A stretch of 7,503 nt of DNA from a bacterium (GTDB taxonomy: Archaea; Thermoproteota; Nitrososphaeria; Nitrososphaerales; CADDZS01): contig DAIDAB010000100.1 in NCBI GenBank assembly GCA_027310845.1, forward strand, positions 1 through 7,503, read 5' to 3'. Under the pieces are notes generated by a model. The model was not told where the DNA came from. It did not search any database and worked only from the letters and a program-made list of their open reading frames with translations. Made by a program: the position numbers and the translations under genes. Below are positions 1-6,347 of this stretch, piece by piece; position 1 is the first letter of the stretch, and the number at the start of each line of letters is the position of its first letter.

Positions 1-514
1 CACTTTCGCCAGTTCCGCCGTCGGCGCAGCTGCTACGTTCGCGATATTCACCGCTGTCTTCGGTGGATTTTTGAGCGACAAGTTCGGCAGGAAGAAGATC
101 ATGATTTCCTTTATCTTGGTCTACATAATAGGTAATGCGATCTACTTCCCGATCATCAACACCGCCAGCACGACGCTGATAACGCTTGCATTGTTCCTGC
201 AGATCGGGATGCAGTACCTTGGATTTGGAGCCTTCGGAGCGTTTGCTGCCGAACAATTCCCAACCCGGCTTCGGTCGTCGGGTCTCGGCTTTTCGATCAA
301 CCTAGGCGCGATAGTCGCGGCGATTGTGATTGTTGGAATCATCCCTACCTTGGTCAACGCTTACGGCGGTGCAGCTAAGGCCTGGCCAGCAGTGGTGGGC
401 GTGGCCATTGCGATCGACGTCATTGCGCTTATCTGCATCTTGTTAATGAAGGAGAAAAAGGTGGCAGACCTTGCAACGGTTGAAACCGGAGCTGCTCAGA
501 CTCGTGCCCAGTAA
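1..514 (+). CDS. MFS transporter, metabolite:H+ symporter-like, C-terminal part (5' end outside window)
   Basis: The reading frame is open from base 2, so the gene begins upstream and only about the last 170 residues are seen. It is an integral membrane secondary transporter of the major facilitator superfamily. The visible part holds the second-half copy of MFS motif A (GGFLSDKFGRKK, bases 62-97), which normally lies in the loop between helices 8 and 9. Four hydrophobic segments follow, consistent with helices 9-12. The stretch EQFPTRLRSSGLGFSINLGA (bases 248-307) matches the 'E-x-FP-T-R-x-R-x-x-G' signature of the metabolite:H+ symporter / sugar porter branch, whose members carry organic acids, shikimate or betaines. 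The substrate cannot be read from this piece. It ends with a short polar tail and TAA. No gene follows closely on the same strand, so it probably ends its transcription unit. Confidence 0.9.
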   Translation, partial: TFASSAVGAAATFAIFTAVFGGFLSDKFGRKKIMISFILVYIIGNAIYFPIINTASTTLITLALFLQIGMQYLGFGAFGAFAAEQFPTRLRSSGLGFSINLGAIVAAIVIVGIIPTLVNAYGGAAKAWPAVVGVAIAIDVIALICILLMKEKKVADLATVETGAAQTRAQ

Positions 515-669
515 GAAAGAAGCAATCCGGAAAGTTGTAAGCTATCTGAAGCTGGATTAGACGCTTTGCTCACATCCTTAGCTGGGGCAGAAGAACTTGC
601 GAGCTCCTTCAGTGTTGCAACACCAAATTACGCAACAACCAGAACTCGAATGTTTTCTCGGCATTGCGA

Positions 670-693
670 ATCGCTCTGACAAGTGAGAGCGGT
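670..693 (+). other. Stem-loop
   Basis: The arms ATCGCTCT (670-677) and AGAGCGGT (686-693) pair over 8 positions with one T-G wobble around an 8-nt loop. It lies in the spacer after the first MFS gene. There is no T-run after it, so it is not a classical terminator. It could be part of a structured leader or a small RNA, or chance. Confidence 0.3.
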
Positions 694-709
694 ACTGTGG
701 AATACTAGA

Positions 710-732
710 TTCTGGAAAACGCTTTTCTAGAG
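710..732 (+). other. Stem-loop with T-rich 3' arm
   Basis: The arms TTCTGGAAAA (710-719) and TTTTCTAGAG (723-732) pair over 10 positions with two G-T wobbles around the triloop CGC. It stands 16 bp after another hairpin (670-693). The TTTT within the 3' arm may help termination, but archaeal terminators are usually plain T-tracts, so the role is unclear. Confidence 0.3.
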
Positions 733-795
733 AGCACCTCGCGCTCAAAACTCGCAAGAAAGATAACGATTCAAACTTACAGGTTGTGTGTCATG

Positions 796-805
796 CTTTT
801 AATTA
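796..805 (+). promoter_or_regulatory. TATA-like promoter element for the DHA3 exporter
   Basis: CTTTTAATTA is the most AT-rich stretch before the exporter gene. With the usual archaeal spacing, transcription would start near 827, leaving a leader of about 25-40 nt before the candidate starts TTG 854 and ATG 869. Confidence 0.4.
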
Positions 806-868
806 CTGTGAAAAGATCTGATTTGCTTTTGGAAAGAGAAGGCTTGGGACATTTTGATCAAACTGCGC

Positions 869-2143
869 ATGGGCGGCAATCTCTGGAAGCATAGGGACTT
901 TAAACGCCTCTGGCTAAGCGACACAGTGAGCCTGTTCGGAAACCAGTTTACTAATCTCGCGCTTCCTCTTCTCGCAATTCTGACTTTCCATGTGGATCCA
1001 TTTGAACTGGGGCTGCTGCCGACTCTTGCGTTTCTTCCATATCCAACTCTGGGTCTCTTCGTCGGCGTCTGGACTGATAGATTCAGGAAACACAAGATAA
1101 TGATAGCGTGCAACCTCGGCCGGATGCTCGCTCTCGGATCTATTCCACTGAGCTTCTTCTTTGGAACTCTCAGCCTAATCCAGCTCTATTTGGTGGCTCT
1201 TGCAAATGGCATTCTCAGCGTTTGGTTTGATGTTGCATATCAATCATACCTCCCAGTTCTTGTTGCAAGAGAAGATCTCGTAGAAGGAAATCAAAAACTC
1301 CAGATCAGCGCGTCCGGAGCTCAGGTCGCTGGTCCAGGAGTCGCAGGAATCGTCTACCAGTTCGTTGGCTGGGCCGTCACAATAGCCGCGGATGCTTTCG
1401 GATATCTTGTCTCGTTTCTTTCTCTGCTTTCAATCAAAAAGCAGGAGCAAAAGAATGCTCCAAGCGAAGGCGTAAAGCCGAATTTCTTTCGTGAAATGAA
1501 GGAAGGAATTAACATCGTATTTGACAACCCGGTGTTGAAGAGGATCGCAGGCTCGACTGCCACAAGCAACTTTGGGAGCAATATCTGGGGAGCAGTTTTC
1601 CTTCTCTTTGCCCTTCCACTTCTGAATAATTCCTCAGCCGCCGTAGGCCTTGTTGGTAGTATAGGGGCAGTCGGTTTTGTTCTTGGAGTGTTGTTGTCAA
1701 GAAAGTTCACTGCCAAGCTAGGCGTTGGAATCACGCTCGCCGTCGCAACAGGATCAGGTTTCATTGCCTTGGTGAATCCGCTGGCACAATATGGCTACCC
1801 CTTTTTTGTACTTTCCGTCGTTGCATTTATTGGCGGTGTCTTTCTCCCAATGTACAATATCAATGCGGTAAGCTTGAGGCAGGCAATTACTCCGGATAGG
1901 CTTCAGGGTAGAATGAATGCGACCACTCGTACGATAGTCTGGGGAACACTCCCGCTTGGCTCATTTGTCGGTGGCATTCTTGGAGGAGCGATAGGGGTAG
2001 TGAATACGATTTATCTCGGCGCCTTTGTTAGCGGGCTAGCAGTACTTTGGATATTGATAGGCCCTGTGAGAAAGATCAAGACTCAGCCGACTTCGCCCGA
2101 AGAAGGTGCTGTTGGCATAAAATCGGGAGAAGGGAAACAATAG
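869..2143 (+). CDS. MFS exporter, DHA3 / EntS-like family
   Basis: A complete 12-helix MFS permease of about 424 residues, the usual size for the drug:H+ antiporter-3 branch, whose known members export siderophores, macrolides or other small molecules. Visible family marks: the N-terminal 'hrdFkrLWlsdtvSlfGnqft' type start (first 30 residues); motif A GLFVGVWTDRFRKHK after helix 2 (about residues 62-76); and near the C-terminus RLQGRMNATTRTIVWGTLPLG, followed by GGILGG, typical of DHA3 proteins. A polar linker about residue 190 (KKQEQKNAPSEGVKP) separates the two six-helix halves. The frame also allows TTG at 854 (5 residues longer). I prefer ATG 869 because TGATC (855-859), complementary to the 16S 3' end, precedes it at a suitable distance. 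The stop is TAG. The export substrate is unknown. The next gene converges on it. Confidence 0.9.
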   Translation: MGGNLWKHRDFKRLWLSDTVSLFGNQFTNLALPLLAILTFHVDPFELGLLPTLAFLPYPTLGLFVGVWTDRFRKHKIMIACNLGRMLALGSIPLSFFFGTLSLIQLYLVALANGILSVWFDVAYQSYLPVLVAREDLVEGNQKLQISASGAQVAGPGVAGIVYQFVGWAVTIAADAFGYLVSFLSLLSIKKQEQKNAPSEGVKPNFFREMKEGINIVFDNPVLKRIAGSTATSNFGSNIWGAVFLLFALPLLNNSSAAVGLVGSIGAVGFVLGVLLSRKFTAKLGVGITLAVATGSGFIALVNPLAQYGYPFFVLSVVAFIGGVFLPMYNINAVSLRQAITPDRLQGRMNATTRTIVWGTLPLGSFVGGILGGAIGVVNTIYLGAFVSGLAVLWILIGPVRKIKTQPTSPEEGAVGIKSGEGKQ

Positions 2144-2313
2144 ATTCAGCAATGCGCCGCTAGAGATCATACGAGAATTGGTTGACCTTTGAGCGAAGAT
2201 GAAGCAAATCAATCTTCTTGAGGAGGAAGTCCTCGTGGAGATATTATCGTATCTGGATCTTATTCTCCTTCCTGCGCCTGAGTGAAACTGCCTTCAAGAA
2301 GTGGCAGGGGAAT
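2144..2313. terminator. Convergent intergenic region with small hairpin
   Basis: 170 bp between the ends of the DHA3 exporter (+) and the EamA permease (-), where both transcripts must end. It has a tight inverted repeat GAGGA-AG-TCCTC (2223-2234) and an overlapping alternative CTTCTT/AGGAAG. No strong T-tract stands out on either strand, so exact termination points cannot be assigned. Confidence 0.3.
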
Positions 2314-3234
2314 TCAGGCTCTTGCCAGCACTGCTTCTTTACTCGGAGGCTTTGAGGCGATCAGAATCACTGCAAGAAGGATGAGTGCGCCTCCAACATA
2401 TTGGACAATTGTGAGTTGCACTCCAAGGAACATGTAAGAGGCTATTGCGGCAGTAATTGGCTCGAAGGAAGCAGCTACGCCTGTCTCAGTAGCAGTGAGC
2501 CTCCGTAGTCCAGCAAGGTAGAGCCCGAAAGAGAGGATGGTGCCGAAGATGATCACAAAGGCCACAAGTGAAATGACAGTTATCTCAGAGGTCTGGGCTA
2601 GAGGTGGAGAATACTTTGAGATTGAGTATGCCCCAAAAGGTGATGAGACTAAGCCTCCAATGATGAACCCCCATGTAACTAGCCACCAAGGCCCTTTCTC
2701 TCGAACCAGGCGTCGAGAAGACAAAGAATAGTACGCTGCTGTTACGGCAGACAGAATTCCTGCACTGAGGCCAATCGGGGTAATCAATAACTGGAACGCA
2801 CCGCGCGAAGAAAATACTCCGATCAGTAGTGCTGTCCCAAGAGCTGCGAGCAATAGAGTCAGGCTCCAGCGAGGCGACCACTGAAATGCTCCAGTCAGCG
2901 CTTCATATCCAGCCACGATTGGAAGAAACAAAAACTGAAGCAAGGTGCCGGTTGGGGCATTGGAATACTGGATAGCCACCAGATAGGTCAGCTGGCTTCC
3001 AGCGATGCCTAACACCGCAACAATGAAAAGTTGGGCAAAGTGGTCTGTCCTCCTAGGAATTGCGGGTCGGAGGATAAAAAGAAGCACAAAGCCACCGACG
3101 AGCATTCTGATAGTCACTAGCCCAATTGCTGGAAAATTGTAAGTTTGAAAAAGGGCCTGCGCAGCCGTGCCCGATAGTCCCCAGAACGCCCCCGCGATTA
3201 TTGTGCCGATTAGAGATATGCGAGTTGCGTTCAT
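2314..3234 (-). CDS. EamA-domain permease, drug/metabolite transporter (DMT) superfamily
   Basis: A 306-residue membrane protein of standard DMT length, with about ten hydrophobic helices arranged as two EamA repeats (about residues 8-135 and 150-290). The first repeat starts with IGTIIAGAFWGLSGTAAQAL, the typical 'a...WGs......k' opening. It continues with the R-M-L-V-G-G helix 2 and the AIQYSNAPTGTLLQFLFLPI segment (helices 3-4). The second repeat has the family's AYYSLSSRRLVR region and GVAASFEPITAAIASYMFLG, equivalent to the common 's.l.pl.a.l.a.l.lgE' signature, with Q instead of the frequent E after LGV. Members export amino acids, nucleobases or other small metabolites; the substrate cannot be inferred. 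The start is ATG, stop TGA. It converges on the DHA3 exporter and appears to be transcribed alone. Confidence 0.92.
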   Translation of the reverse strand: MNATRISLIGTIIAGAFWGLSGTAAQALFQTYNFPAIGLVTIRMLVGGFVLLFILRPAIPRRTDHFAQLFIVAVLGIAGSQLTYLVAIQYSNAPTGTLLQFLFLPIVAGYEALTGAFQWSPRWSLTLLLAALGTALLIGVFSSRGAFQLLITPIGLSAGILSAVTAAYYSLSSRRLVREKGPWWLVTWGFIIGGLVSSPFGAYSISKYSPPLAQTSEITVISLVAFVIIFGTILSFGLYLAGLRRLTATETGVAASFEPITAAIASYMFLGVQLTIVQYVGGALILLAVILIASKPPSKEAVLARA

Positions 3235-3275
3235 GGGTAGCGAGACTTTAGATTAAGGAGCGATTAGCTTTGTGC

Positions 3276-3290
3276 TCTTTATCATATGAT
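3276..3290 (-). promoter_or_regulatory. Candidate promoter of the EamA permease
   Basis: On the minus strand this reads ATCATATGATAAAGA and contains the 10-bp palindrome ATCATATGAT (3281-3290). A TATA box here would place the transcription start near 3257, about 22 nt before the ATG. No Shine-Dalgarno is visible before that ATG. The palindrome may simply reflect AT-rich promoter sequence. Confidence 0.3.
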
Positions 3291-3398
3291 GACAGTATTT
3301 CGGGAATCTCTTTGAAGAACCGCTTCCATGGGGCGCCAGGGCTACTTTCTTGATGAACACTTGATTCTGGCTATCGCTCCGCATCAAGTATGCGCGAA

Positions 3399-3686
3399 CT
3401 AGTAGACTGGTTTGTCTCGAAGAGTTTCTTCGAATTTCCTTGCTTTCCTACTGAAATAGAAGCAAATTGTAAGACCCAAGGCTGTCAATACAATAGCCTC
3501 TGATAGATAGCCTGCCATGAAGAGGCTGCTCGCAACTGATCCTAGAATTAGCAGGACAACGCTTCGAAGCATGCTAGATTCCATGGGCAAGATTCTATTC
3601 TCTTTTCCCAAACTATATAGCTGCCCTTTCAGGTCAACGACCAAGCGCCTTTCCAGGAAATCCCTTTGATTCTCATTGTCTTTCAT
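3399..3686 (-). CDS. Small two-helix membrane protein, unknown function
   Basis: A 95-residue frame with ATG start and TAG stop; I do not recognise a family. The first 38 residues are polar and charged (KDNENQRDFLERR...). Two hydrophobic segments follow, about residues 40-60 (LRSVVLLILGSVASSLFMAG) and 63-78 (EAIVLTALGLTICFYF). A basic then mixed-charge tail begins SRKARKFEE. By the positive-inside rule, both ends would be cytoplasmic. The layout (soluble N-terminus, hairpin of two helices, charged tail) and the absence of a competing frame argue that it is real. No in-frame start exists upstream before a stop. There is no clear Shine-Dalgarno. It stands alone, with 164 bp before the EamA start and 466 bp of mostly non-coding DNA on its other side. 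Confidence 0.55.
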   Translation of the reverse strand: MKDNENQRDFLERRLVVDLKGQLYSLGKENRILPMESSMLRSVVLLILGSVASSLFMAGYLSEAIVLTALGLTICFYFSRKARKFEETLRDKPVY

Positions 3687-3703
3687 GATGCAGGCATAAA
3701 GGC

Positions 3704-4080
3704 CTATGTCTTCGACTGCCTCTTCTTGGTCGTCTCGTGTCTTCTAAGCGATGGCGTCCCGAGGCTCTATTTTGGGATAGCCCTCCCTAATTTCTTCCCA
3801 TCTGGAGAGCTAGCCGTCAATGTCCATTTAGAAAAATGAAGGGCAATCCCGCCAGCTTCCGCTATTTGCTGGACTCGCCTGCAAAGCGCGGGCTTGAACA
3901 AATCTCTCGTATGCCTCGCGAATAGCTTCATGACCCCGTGGAATTTGCCCGGGTTGTCTTCGATGCCCGACCCTTCGCCGCAATGTTCGAAAAGAGATAG
4001 GCTAGGAATGAAATATGTTCCATCCAGGTACTTGCCGCGCTAAAGAGAATAGAACGCCCCTTACCAATGGGAACGGCCAA
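3704..4080 (-). pseudogene. Possible decayed or frameshifted small gene, family unknown
   Basis: On the minus strand the frame ending at TAG 3767-3769 is free of stops for about 90 codons back to TAG 4040-4042, and its translation looks protein-like. It includes KYLDGTYFIPSLSLFEHCGE, then GIEDNPGKFHGVMKLFARHT, then RRVQQIAEAGGIALHFSKW and SPDGKKLGRAIPK. Its only internal ATG, at 3931, gives a 54-aa product and follows GGGGTC, a weak ribosome site. Beyond TAG 3767 the same frame runs 20 more codons with a basic tail (LRRHETTKKRQSKT) to TAG 3704-3706. In a neighbouring frame, TTG 4080 begins MAVPIGKGRSILFSA, 11 nt downstream of the start expected from TATA 4114-4121. A one-base shift near 4035-4040 would join the two frames. 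So this may be a frameshifted gene of about 105 residues, a remnant, or a genuine 54-aa protein. I do not recognise the family. Confidence 0.3.
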
Positions 4081-4092
4081 TCTTTAAGATTG
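4078..4092. promoter_or_regulatory. 15-nt perfect palindrome, candidate operator
   Basis: CAATCTT-T-AAGATTG has two perfect 7-nt arms around one base. It lies 21 bp upstream of the TATA element (4114-4121) of the DUF72-polymerase operon and overlaps the possible TTG start of the divergent minus-strand frame. Position and symmetry suit a dimeric transcription factor site acting on either direction. No regulator gene is nearby to name. Confidence 0.35.
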
Positions 4093-4113
4093 ACAATACC
4101 CTAATACGAGGCG

Positions 4114-4121
4114 TAAATTTA
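4114..4121 (+). promoter_or_regulatory. TATA box of the DUF72-Pol IV operon, symmetric and possibly bidirectional
   Basis: TAAATTTA is a clear archaeal TATA-like element. Rightward it predicts a transcription start near 4144, so the DUF72 TTG at 4153 would have a very short leader of about 9 nt. The element reads the same on both strands and leftward points to a start near 4091. Confidence 0.55.
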
Positions 4122-4152
4122 AGCATAGCTTGGAATCAAGAGGCTTCCTCGT

Positions 4153-5001
4153 TTGTCCAAGCAAAGCGAGTTGCGTGAGAAAATTCACGCCGGATGCAGC
4201 GGCTGGTCGTATGAAGACTGGGTCGGCCCGTTTTATCCAAAGGACGCAAAACCGAAGGATTTCCTGCGACTATACTCCTCTGTCTTTGACTCGGTCGAAA
4301 TCGATTCCACCTTTTACAGAATCCCAAACCAGTTTATGATTTCCCAGTGGAAGAAAAACACTTCGGACAGTTTTCTCTTTTGCCCCAAGTTTCCTAAGAA
4401 GATAACCCACGAGCTAAAACTCCAGAACGTGTCGAGCACACTTTCTTTCTTTTACAAGACGGTCGCGGGCCTCGGGAACAAACTCGGGCCACTGGTCGTC
4501 CAGATGCCGCCTTCGTTCAAGTTTGAAAAGGGAATTAAGGATCTTGAGAATTTTCTCTCCAAAGAAATCAATAGCGGTTTCCGCCATGCAATAGAATTCC
4601 GCCATGCGTCATGGTTTCGTGATGACGTGTACAAATTGCTTGCTAGTCACAACGTCGCCCTTTGCTGGTCATTGAATCAGTACCTCAAAGGAATCCCAAC
4701 TAAGCTGACTTCAAATTTCGTCTATGCGAGGATGGTGGGAGAGCGCGACATTACTACTTTCAATGAAAAGCAAAAGGACAGAAGCAAGGAATCAAAGGAG
4801 ATGGCTGATGCTATCAAATCGGTTGCCGGATCAATCGATGACGCCTTTATCTTCTTCAATAACCACTTTGCGGGGTTTGGTCCGGAATCCGTTAACGAGT
4901 TTCGAAGACTATCAGGACTGATGGAGATGGACTATTCCAAGTTGAGTACGGAGAGTCCTGTAATGAAGGATACAAAGCAAGCTAGCCTAGGCGACTTTTG
5001 A
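4153..5001 (+). CDS. DUF72 (YecE-like) family protein
   Basis: A complete 282-residue protein of the DUF72 family, a TIM-barrel-like fold of unknown biochemical role. Family landmarks in order: HAGCSGWSYEDWVGPFYP (12-29), VEIDSTFYRIP (48-58), FCPKFPKKITH (76-86), LGPLVVQMPPSF (111-122), AIEFRHASWF (146-155), YARMVGER (191-198, the usual 'R-x-H-G' site with V for H) and FIFFNNHFAGFGP (232-244). The TTG start is the best choice: no ATG or GTG lies between it and an upstream in-frame stop (TAG 4126), it begins ten residues before the conserved core, and it sits about 35 bp after a good TATA box. A small GAGG-CTT-CCTC repeat (4140-4150) precedes it. The polymerase gene begins 25 bp after its TGA, so the two are probably co-transcribed, which hints at a link to DNA damage; that link is inference only. 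Confidence 0.9.
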   Translation: MSKQSELREKIHAGCSGWSYEDWVGPFYPKDAKPKDFLRLYSSVFDSVEIDSTFYRIPNQFMISQWKKNTSDSFLFCPKFPKKITHELKLQNVSSTLSFFYKTVAGLGNKLGPLVVQMPPSFKFEKGIKDLENFLSKEINSGFRHAIEFRHASWFRDDVYKLLASHNVALCWSLNQYLKGIPTKLTSNFVYARMVGERDITTFNEKQKDRSKESKEMADAIKSVAGSIDDAFIFFNNHFAGFGPESVNEFRRLSGLMEMDYSKLSTESPVMKDTKQASLGDF

Positions 5002-5026
5002 AGAAGTGTAACTAGCTCTGGAAGAA

Positions 5027-6154
5027 ATGTCGGACGCCGCATCAAGACTTGGTACAAAGCTTCCAGTTCGCGTCATTTTCCACATGGATATTGATTCTTT
5101 CTACCCATCCGTAGAAATCAGAGAAAACCCGACACTCAAACGGAAGGTCGTGATCGTAGGAGCCGACCCAAAAGATGGAAAAGGAAGAGGTGTGGTTGTT
5201 TCTTCTTCGTATGAGGCAAGGAAACTCGGGATTCGCTCGGGGATCCCGATTTCGCGCGCATACAGGCTTTCCCCCGACGCGGTGTACTTGAGACCAAATT
5301 TCGCTCTTTACTCGAACGTCTCAAAGAGCATCATGAAGCTTCTTCGCAGTTTTGCAGACAGGTTTGAACAAGTGAGCATCGACGAGGCCTTTCTCGATGT
5401 AACAGAGAAGGTCGGCGGCAGTTATGAAAGAGCTAGAGATTACGCAATCACGATCAAGACAGAACTAGAAACAAAAGAGAAGCTGACCTGCTCAATCGGC
5501 GTTGCCCCAAACAAGTCTTCTGCCAAAATAGCTTCTGATTTTCAAAAACCCGATGGGCTGACTGTAGTTACTCCTGATCAATTGAAGCGCTTTCTTGCCC
5601 CTCTGCCCTCTCGAGCCATAAGCGGAATAGGAAACAAGACGGAAGAATTCCTAGAGTCTATTGGTGTGAAAACAATCGGTGACCTGCAGAAAATTCCTGG
5701 TAAGGACCTGGTAAAGTACTTTGGAAAGACAGGGGTCTGGCTCTGGGGCGTCGCTAACGGATTAGAACAGATTGAAGTCAAAGAGAAACCTATGAGGTCG
5801 CTAGGAGCTGAGCATACCTTTGAAAAAGACATCGAGGATAAGGCAGAACTTTTTTCAAAACTCGAAGAGCTTGTTGATAGACTGCATAAGAGAGTTGTCT
5901 CTGCCTCTGTTAATTTTCTAGTAGTAGGAATCAGGATACGCTTTACACACTTTCAGACTTTCTCAAGGGAGCACACTCTTCCCACTTTCACTACTGATAA
6001 GGAAGTAATACTTTCGGAAGCAAAAAATCTCCTGAGGGAATTTGAGAAAAAGAAAGATAAGGTTAGGCTCGTGGGAGTGTACGTATCTGATTTCCGACAA
6101 GTGGATCGGCAGGAAGGACCCAGAGAAAGCTTGGAGAGTTGGGTATCTGAATGA
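5027..6154 (+). CDS. dinB: DNA polymerase IV, Y-family translesion polymerase (DinB/Dpo4 type)
   Basis: A complete 375-residue Y-family polymerase, which copies damaged DNA with low fidelity. The palm has the metal-binding D21 in HMDIDSFYPSVE (19-30) and the D119-E120 pair in SIDEAFLDV (117-125). The steric-gate residue is the aromatic pair F25-Y26, as in Dpo4 (F11-Y12). The fingers carry GADPKDGKGRGVV (45-57) and SSYEARKLGIRSGIP (60-74), characteristic of archaeal members. CSIGVAPNKSSAKIASDFQKP (155-175) completes the catalytic core. The helix-hairpin-helix thumb includes ISGIGNKTEEFLESIGVKT (198-216), and the little finger spans about 255-356. All key residues are present, so it should be active. 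The last residues (RESLESWVSE) only weakly resemble a PCNA-binding motif. It starts with ATG 25 bp after the DUF72 stop, with only a weak GGAAG ahead, and is probably expressed from that operon's promoter. Confidence 0.95.
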   Translation: MSDAASRLGTKLPVRVIFHMDIDSFYPSVEIRENPTLKRKVVIVGADPKDGKGRGVVVSSSYEARKLGIRSGIPISRAYRLSPDAVYLRPNFALYSNVSKSIMKLLRSFADRFEQVSIDEAFLDVTEKVGGSYERARDYAITIKTELETKEKLTCSIGVAPNKSSAKIASDFQKPDGLTVVTPDQLKRFLAPLPSRAISGIGNKTEEFLESIGVKTIGDLQKIPGKDLVKYFGKTGVWLWGVANGLEQIEVKEKPMRSLGAEHTFEKDIEDKAELFSKLEELVDRLHKRVVSASVNFLVVGIRIRFTHFQTFSREHTLPTFTTDKEVILSEAKNLLREFEKKKDKVRLVGVYVSDFRQVDRQEGPRESLESWVSE

Positions 6155-6347
6155 GGAGTTTCTATTGAGTATAAGAGCGCGAGAATCAAGATCAAAAATG
6201 GTGTCAAAAATTTCTTCCAAGCAGTTGCAGAGCATAGATTAAGAATCAGCCTATGCAAATCATTTTCACTTGTGATTAATATCCACGGGCTTGAAAAGTA
6301 AAACGCAAATACGCAGAAACCTCAACGGAAGAAGCAAGGAACTCTTC
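6155..6347. promoter_or_regulatory. Spacer with promoter and ribosome site of the methyltransferase
   Basis: A TATA-like ATTAATAT (6275-6282) predicts transcription from near 6305. That is downstream of the upstream-most possible start, TTG 6291, and favours ATG 6348. AAGGA at 6336-6340, 7 nt before ATG 6348, is one of the better Shine-Dalgarno sequences in the window and also supports that start. No other gene is seen here. Confidence 0.4.

Larger units (their letters stand above)
515..853. other. Intergenic spacer with two short hairpins, no convincing gene
   Basis: About 340 bp between two MFS genes. I see no tRNA-like cloverleaf and no good small gene. It contains a perfect 12-bp palindrome (GTGTTGCAACAC, 612-623), two stem-loops (670-693 and 710-732), and near its right end a TATA-like element (796-805) for the downstream exporter. 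A stop-free run follows the TAA of the first gene in the same frame (515-676), but it has no start and looks accidental. Confidence 0.6.
3687..4152. other. Sparse 466-bp region with decayed minus-strand frame and divergent promoter
   Basis: No intact long gene is present. The middle (about 3840-3990) is GC-rich, unlike the AT-rich spacers elsewhere, and has a coding look on the minus strand. The right end holds a 15-nt palindrome (4078-4092) and a symmetric TATA element (4114-4121) before the DUF72 gene. No tRNA or repeat array was seen. Confidence 0.5.

Noticed and set aside
612..623. Perfect 12-bp palindrome GTGTTGCAACAC as an operator
   Set aside because: One or two such palindromes are expected by chance in 7.5 kb, and it is about 170 bp from the nearest candidate promoter element.
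515..679. Stop-free run directly after the TAA of the first MFS gene, in the same frame
   Set aside because: About 54 codons without a start near the beginning, no domain-like pattern, and a length easily reached by chance.
1354..1764. Long open frame on the minus strand inside the DHA3 exporter
   Set aside because: It lies opposite a well-supported membrane protein gene and its translation has no family pattern; it is an antisense shadow, as are the other overlapping frames in the polymerase, DUF72 and methyltransferase genes.
2199..2285. 28-codon ATG frame in the convergent spacer (MKQINLLEEEVLVEILSYLD...)
   Set aside because: Very short, no ribosome site or TATA element, and it sits where two transcripts should terminate.
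3704..4042. In-frame TAG codons (4040-4042 and 3767-3769) that could suggest amber recoding such as pyrrolysine
   Set aside because: TAG is used as an ordinary stop by the DHA3 exporter and the 95-aa gene, another in-frame stop (TAA 4061-4063) lies just upstream, and a frameshift or decay explains the pattern more simply.
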